From positions 248,001 to 312,000 of the forward strand of contig NZ_RJUA01000127.1 in NCBI RefSeq assembly GCF_024343575.1: DNA of 64,000 bases, read 5' to 3'. The position numbers were made by a program, and so were the translations under genes. This document shows, one piece after another, positions 60,079 to 64,000 of this stretch; the stretch's first letter is position 1, and every line of letters begins with the position of its first letter. The stretch comes from Lacihabitans sp. LS3-19. Its GTDB lineage: Bacteria > Bacteroidota > Bacteroidia > Cytophagales > Spirosomataceae. The notes beneath the pieces are model-generated. The model did not search any database. It was not told where the DNA came from and saw only the letters and a program-made list of their open reading frames with translations.

Positions 60079-60984
60079 TTATTCTTTTATTCCTTGCTTT
60101 GGTTTTGCATTTTTCGGATTTGACCCTTTTATAGAATTAATATATCCAACTAATTGACCTACCTCCTTAGGCTCCAATATATAAGCCCAAGGGATACTAC
60201 CTTTTTCTGGATTTCCATATACAATAGATTTAATTATTGATTTTTGATCTCCTCCTGAAAGCCAATAACTGTCGGTTAAATTCGGGCCTATCATTCCTTC
60301 TCCATTTTCGCCATGACAAACAGCACAATTTGATTTAAATATTTCCTTTCCAATAATGGAGCTATTTTTGTCACTTATGACTTTATATACTCCACTATTA
60401 TCGTCAGAGATTTCATTTAACCAAATACTCTCTTTCATTTTCATTTGGATATTTTTTAAAGAATCCAATTTTTGCAGTTCTTTACTTTGAGGAATATTAT
60501 TTAAAAATTCGATTAAAGCCAGAACTTCCGTATCACTTTCAACCGTTTCCCCATCCTCTTGAATGCTTTTTTGGATTAATTTGGCCTGCGAAAGCAATAA
60601 TTCCCAATCCGAAAGTTTTTGATTTGGATAGATTTGTTTAAATATACTTTGATTTAATTTTTGATCGAATAAAACAAAATATGGAGGCATTTTTGAATCT
60701 GGAGCGAAAAGTTGAGGATCAATAAAATTATTATAATGCCAACTGGCAGGGTATTTACCTTTTAAACCGTCGAGGCTAACAAAACTTGTGTCTTTAGTTT
60801 GATTGAAGGTATGGCAATTATTACAAGATTCCCTTTTGAAGATGTATTCTCCATATAAAGCCAAATAATTTGGCTTGTCTTCAACAATAAATGATTTTGA
60901 AGATTCAAAGTAGTTTTCGGACTTAAAGGAGCAAAAAAATATGCAGATTGAAATGATAGTTAATATATTTTTTTTGTTTTTCAT
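60079..60984 (-). CDS. Diheme c-type cytochrome (FixO-like plus FixP-like domains)
   Basis: 301 aa, signal peptide at the start. First heme CNNCH (Cys54-His58) followed by 'SLDGLKGKYPASWHYNNFIDP' and 'DSKMPPYFVLFD', the pattern of the mono-heme subunit II (FixO/CcoO) of cbb3 oxidases with its Met ligand. Second heme CAVCH (near 224), 'GENGEGMIGPNLTDSYWLSGG', 'GSIPWAYILEPKEVGQLVGY' match the CcoP/FixP C-terminal cytochrome. The two are fused here, away from any ccoN. Probably a soluble or membrane-linked electron carrier. Confidence 0.88.
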   Translation of the reverse strand: MKNKKNILTIISICIFFCSFKSENYFESSKSFIVEDKPNYLALYGEYIFKRESCNNCHTFNQTKDTSFVSLDGLKGKYPASWHYNNFIDPQLFAPDSKMPPYFVLFDQKLNQSIFKQIYPNQKLSDWELLLSQAKLIQKSIQEDGETVESDTEVLALIEFLNNIPQSKELQKLDSLKNIQMKMKESIWLNEISDDNSGVYKVISDKNSSIIGKEIFKSNCAVCHGENGEGMIGPNLTDSYWLSGGDQKSIIKSIVYGNPEKGSIPWAYILEPKEVGQLVGYINSIKGSNPKNAKPKQGIKE

Positions 60985-61234
60985 TTTTTGAAATTAGTGA
61001 AATAATAGACATAAATAATATGGGAAAACTGAGTGCCATAATTAGAAATTCTTACAAAATGCTTATTCGAAAATTAAACGATTTCTTAAAAATGATGAAA
61101 ATCAAAGTTTTGTATAATCGCATGAAAAAATGTAATTAAATGCAAAAGAAAGATTGAATATAGCTTAAAATTCGGAGGTTAAATGAATGATTAATTTACT
61201 AAATTTATTATACTCAGTTCTATTTCCCAAAAGC

Positions 61235-61642
61235 TTATTCCGTAGGAAATTTCGACATATCCATATAGAAAATCTCCCATGTATGACCATCAAAATCTTC
61301 GATGGTTCTTTGAGTCATAAAACCATAATCTCGCATTTCGGCAGGCTCAACGCCACCTGCATTTAGTCCGTTTTCCATCATCAAATTAACTACATCTACG
61401 CTATCGACAGACAAAGAAAAAAGTCCCGCTAATTTGGATTTGGTGTCGGCAATTGGTTTGGTGGCAAAGCTTGCAAACTTTTCGTGAGACAAAATCATTA
61501 AAAAAATATCATCACTCCACACCATGCACTTTCCGGCATCGTCTGAAAACTGAGGATTGTTTGTAAAACCCAATGCCATATAAAAATCCATAGATTTTTG
61601 GACATCGTTTACCGCTAAATTGATAAAAATTTGCTTTGCCAT
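61235..61642 (-). CDS. VOC-family (glyoxalase/bleomycin-resistance) protein
   Basis: 135 aa with two beta-alpha-beta-beta-beta units: 'FINLAVNDVQKSMDFYMALGF' at the N-terminus and 'RTIEDFDGHTWEIFYMD' near the end, with the second-metal Glu in 'WEIFYM'. The first ligand position is a non-typical residue. Substrate unknown; the subfamily is annotated as lactoylglutathione-lyase-like. Confidence 0.85.
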   Translation of the reverse strand: MAKQIFINLAVNDVQKSMDFYMALGFTNNPQFSDDAGKCMVWSDDIFLMILSHEKFASFATKPIADTKSKLAGLFSLSVDSVDVVNLMMENGLNAGGVEPAEMRDYGFMTQRTIEDFDGHTWEIFYMDMSKFPTE

Positions 61643-61757
61643 ATTATTGTTTTTGTTAAGTGCCCATAAAAGTTTTTGTACTTGCTGAAATAGATGTTTC
61701 CGTTGTTCAAATTTACAGAAAAGTTAAATGAAATTGCAAATGTAATTTTGCTACATT

Positions 61758-62660
61758 TCATTCAATAGGTATACATAAATCCACAATGGTTTTCTTCTCT
61801 GGATGTTCATTGAAGTTATTATGGTAGATTTCAAAAGGATTTCTGTCGGCTTTTTTGTAACCGTTTTCATTCATCCAAATAAATAGGCTGTCCCACGATT
61901 TTTCAAATTCTTGCGTTTCAATCACAAAACGAGCCACAATGTTTTTGCCTTTTTCTAAAGTCGAAAGTCCAATCTCACCATCGACTTTTAGGTCTTCATT
62001 TGTAAGAATTCCAATGCTCATTCTAACTTTATCGGCATCCGTTACTTTAAAGCTGTCATGAAAAACCCTGCATACTTTGGTATCTGTTTTTGCAAACAAT
62101 CCTTTGGGTGCCGCCCATTTTACTATTCGCTGAAAGGCATCTTCTATTCCATCAACCCCTATTTGTGTAACATACGCCAAATTCATCTTTGGCAATTCTC
62201 TGATTTCAATTTTTGCATTCACCATTATCCAATTTTTGAGATTATTAATGTTGCAAAGGTATTCTTCGGTGATAAAATTCACTTTACCAATCTTGCTATT
62301 CACTTTACTAATCTTGCTAAAATTATCCAAGTTTGCCTTGCGAAACGCCTTTGGACTCTGACCATATATTTTTTTAAAGGTGCTAGAAAATGTCGAGTCG
62401 TTTTTGAAGCCATATTTGTCTGCAATCTCAGCAATGCTATATGCTTTATTGTGTATCAGCATCATGGCAGTTCGTTCTACTCGTTTTCGAATGACATAGG
62501 CGTTTAAGGTTTCGTTGGTAATAGCTTTAAAAAGTCTATGTAGGTGAAATGGCGAATAAAAGGCGATAGCTGCAATCGTCTGCAATGACAAATCCGCATC
62601 TAAGTTTTCGTCTATAAATGCCAAGACTTTGTTTATTCTTTTGATATATTCTTCTTGCAT
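61758..62660 (-). CDS. AraC-family regulator with GyrI-like ligand domain
   Basis: 300 aa from 'MQEEYIKRI' (the frame reaches to 62723). Two helix-turn-helix units about 1-105 ('LSLQTIAAIAFYSPFHLHRLFKAITNE', 'YSIAEIADKYGFKNDSTFSSTFKKIYGQSPKAFRK', in parts), then a SOUL/GyrI-like ligand domain about 150-300 ('VRMSIGILTNEDLKVDGEIG', 'WMNENGYKKADRNPFEIYHNN'). These regulators sense amphipathic drugs. It may control the neighbouring VOC gene 115 nt downstream. Confidence 0.9.
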   Translation of the reverse strand: MQEEYIKRINKVLAFIDENLDADLSLQTIAAIAFYSPFHLHRLFKAITNETLNAYVIRKRVERTAMMLIHNKAYSIAEIADKYGFKNDSTFSSTFKKIYGQSPKAFRKANLDNFSKISKVNSKIGKVNFITEEYLCNINNLKNWIMVNAKIEIRELPKMNLAYVTQIGVDGIEDAFQRIVKWAAPKGLFAKTDTKVCRVFHDSFKVTDADKVRMSIGILTNEDLKVDGEIGLSTLEKGKNIVARFVIETQEFEKSWDSLFIWMNENGYKKADRNPFEIYHNNFNEHPEKKTIVDLCIPIE

Positions 62661-62835
62661 TTCTCTTTTTTCTACAATAAGTTTTAAGATATTAGCAAAG
62701 TATTTTCCATTAAAAACCAACAAGGAACAAAGTAAATATTTTTAATAATCCCAACAGATTTATCTCTGGATTAAATATCAGTACATTCTTTATATCATGC
62801 TTTTTCTGTGAATTTTACTTTCAAAAGTTTAATAT

Positions 62836-63534
62836 CTAACAAATAAGCAATAACCTTGGCTCTCCATTTTTTTCTATTGGGGCTCTGTGAACACAAGGCA
62901 GAACTTTGCTTTCGGGATGATCTACCGCCAACCGCCACAAATGTCCGAGACCCAAATTGATTGGGCGTGCATTTGGCAAAGCTTGGTAATGCAGATCAAA
63001 GAAATTTTCAACAAGAAATGCCTCAAAATCTTCGTCTGGGCCGTCGAAAAGTTTCATGAGTTCAAGCCGTATTTCGGGAACGAGGATTTTTTGAATGGCT
63101 TTTGAATTGGGCAAAATATCACTCGACTCGCCGTAGTAAGTGCATAAAAACGTATCGGTAGGCACAGGCGAACGATCTACATGATATGAATACACATCTG
63201 TTGGGAATAAGGGAAAGGAATCGTCTCGCTCGTAGTATTTGATTACATTCAGAACCGGAGCAGCACCTTGAGCTGTCAATAGTTTCATATCATTTAAAAG
63301 GACTTCACGAGCCAGCTGCCCCTGCTCGCTCAAGTGCATTTCACGTAGTTCTTCTTCGTCCATTACCGTAATATTTTCAGTCAATTCTGCCTTACTGACA
63401 ATCTCAGCAAAATCGCCAATAAGTTGACGTGACCAGCACATCGCATTTATATCACCCTGAAAAGGCCGCGAAACAAGGTCTTGAAATTGCGAAACACGCA
63501 GTATCTGATGCTCATCTTGAGTTAAATCTATCAT
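62836..63534 (-). CDS. DUF1826-like protein
   Basis: 232 aa, soluble. The segment 'SYHVDRSPVPTDTFLCTYYG' fits the DUF1826 core 'HVD..P.R...TY.G', and a later part has 'PLGHLWRLAVDHP'-type sequence ('NLGLGHLWRLAVDH', then 'CVHRAPI'). The His/Asp/Cys residues would suit a metal centre. Assignment by pattern only. Confidence 0.6.
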   Translation of the reverse strand: MIDLTQDEHQILRVSQFQDLVSRPFQGDINAMCWSRQLIGDFAEIVSKAELTENITVMDEEELREMHLSEQGQLAREVLLNDMKLLTAQGAAPVLNVIKYYERDDSFPLFPTDVYSYHVDRSPVPTDTFLCTYYGESSDILPNSKAIQKILVPEIRLELMKLFDGPDEDFEAFLVENFFDLHYQALPNARPINLGLGHLWRLAVDHPESKVLPCVHRAPIEKNGEPRLLLIC

Positions 63535-63869
63535 AATGGCAAAAGTACAATCTATTTGGGAGATTATTGGATTTGGATTTTTGGGTTAAGATTATGAAAA
63601 GTTTTCAAAATAAAGGGTTTTCGATCTATTAGTGTTTCTAAAAATAATTGAATCCATTTTAAAACGGATTTATTAATTCTATTAGAGAAATATAGGATTG
63701 AAAATTCTATATTTCTGGTTTTGATATGTTCTATTGGAATATATTGAGGAGGGAAAATTCCACTCCAATACATGGTGCAAGTCAATCTACCAAACGATTA
63801 CTTGTAGTCAGCTTGCCTGATTTAAAGGTAAGAAAATAAGAATTAGAGAAGCGAGGAGGCGGTCCAGAT
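63535..63869. other. Intergenic region without recognised gene
   Basis: About 335 bp. An open frame of 73 codons on the minus strand (63564-63785) has no recognisable domain and no good promoter; I do not call it. Confidence 0.4.
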
Positions 63870-64000
63870 TTACCAATGGATTATCAACAAACCCGCACCA
63901 GCCGATCCTCCTAATCCCACGCTGGATCCACCACCGGCTCCCGGCGTAGAACCACCACTGGCGGTTACTGAAATTAAATTTCCAGTTGTAGAATTATCTG
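63870..64000 (-). CDS. C-terminus of a Gly-rich protein, open at the window edge
   Basis: On the minus strand the frame reads 'DNSTTGNLISVTASGGSTP', then 'GAGGGSSVGLGGSAGAGLLIIHW' as two pieces, ending at TAA (63870-63872). The Gly/Ser-rich tail ending in a hydrophobic strand is typical of phage-tail- or adhesin-like Gly-rich proteins, whose last strand closes a beta domain. G+C is higher than around it. The rest lies beyond the window. Confidence 0.65.
   Translation of the reverse strand, partial: DNSTTGNLISVTASGGSTPGAGGGSSVGLGGSAGAGLLIIHW

Noticed and set aside
63564-63785. 73-codon minus-strand ORF
   Set aside because: No recognisable domain and no promoter; A/T-rich filler.

Overview
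The window is about two-thirds A+T and comes from a member of the Bacteroidota, most likely order Cytophagales (Spirosomaceae/Leadbetterellaceae-like; placement from gene content only). Support: SusC/SusD pairs and several TonB receptors, many signal peptides and lipoboxes, no purine-rich Shine-Dalgarno in front of most genes, promoters of the Bacteroidota type (-33 TTG, -7 TAnnTTTG), and families largely confined to this phylum (DUF5690, DUF3667, the long PurF-like amidotransferase).

Layout. 1-8300: end of a TonB-plug protein, a lipoprotein truncated hemoglobin with a small HMA-like membrane protein, purF-like gene, a small gene with a textbook promoter, hemH, ffh and secreted proteins. 8528-11347: a malonate module (malonyl-CoA synthetase plus MadL/MadM transporter). 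11381-16248: methyltransferase, Crp-type regulator, heparinase-like lyase and phospholipase-D-like protein. 16249-17300: a scar region with a decayed crp copy, twin palindromes, an antitoxin with a truncated PIN toxin, and dispersed repeats. 17300-24828: DUF1501 / PSD1 cytochrome / DUF2231-cytochrome-LRR / acetyl-xylan-esterase run.

26096-40459 is the most interesting part: a putative phosphonate and organic-phosphorus locus. It holds a DUF5690 membrane protein, a TIGR03364-type FAD oxidase, a TIGR03351 phosphonatase-like hydrolase, a metallophosphoesterase, an alkaline-phosphatase-superfamily enzyme, a SusC/SusD pair, a PhnZ-type HD-domain oxygenase with every iron ligand present, and a YncE-phosphoesterase fusion. 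Four promoters there, and that of a second TonB receptor locus at 50.5 kb, carry 11-bp-phased direct repeats ahead of the -7 element, mostly at a fixed 5-nt distance. This looks like a phosphate-starvation (PhoB/PhoP-like) operator.

40522-45377: histone-H1-like protein, then an LpxH-like/glycosyltransferase/GH3/LysE operon. 45504-46135: a tRNA-Arg(CCU) flanked by a broken tRNA-Arg copy and by four exact 108-bp tandem units built from the tRNA's 5' half, all carrying GC-rich palindromic inserts. 46348-57059: beta-helix lipoprotein with TonB receptor, another TonB receptor, DUF3667 and a second YncE-phosphoesterase. 57373-64000: small accessory genes (DUF4287, Arr rifampin ADP-ribosyltransferase, DUF1801, serine hydrolase, diheme cytochrome, VOC, AraC/GyrI regulator, DUF1826-like) and the end of a glycine-rich protein.
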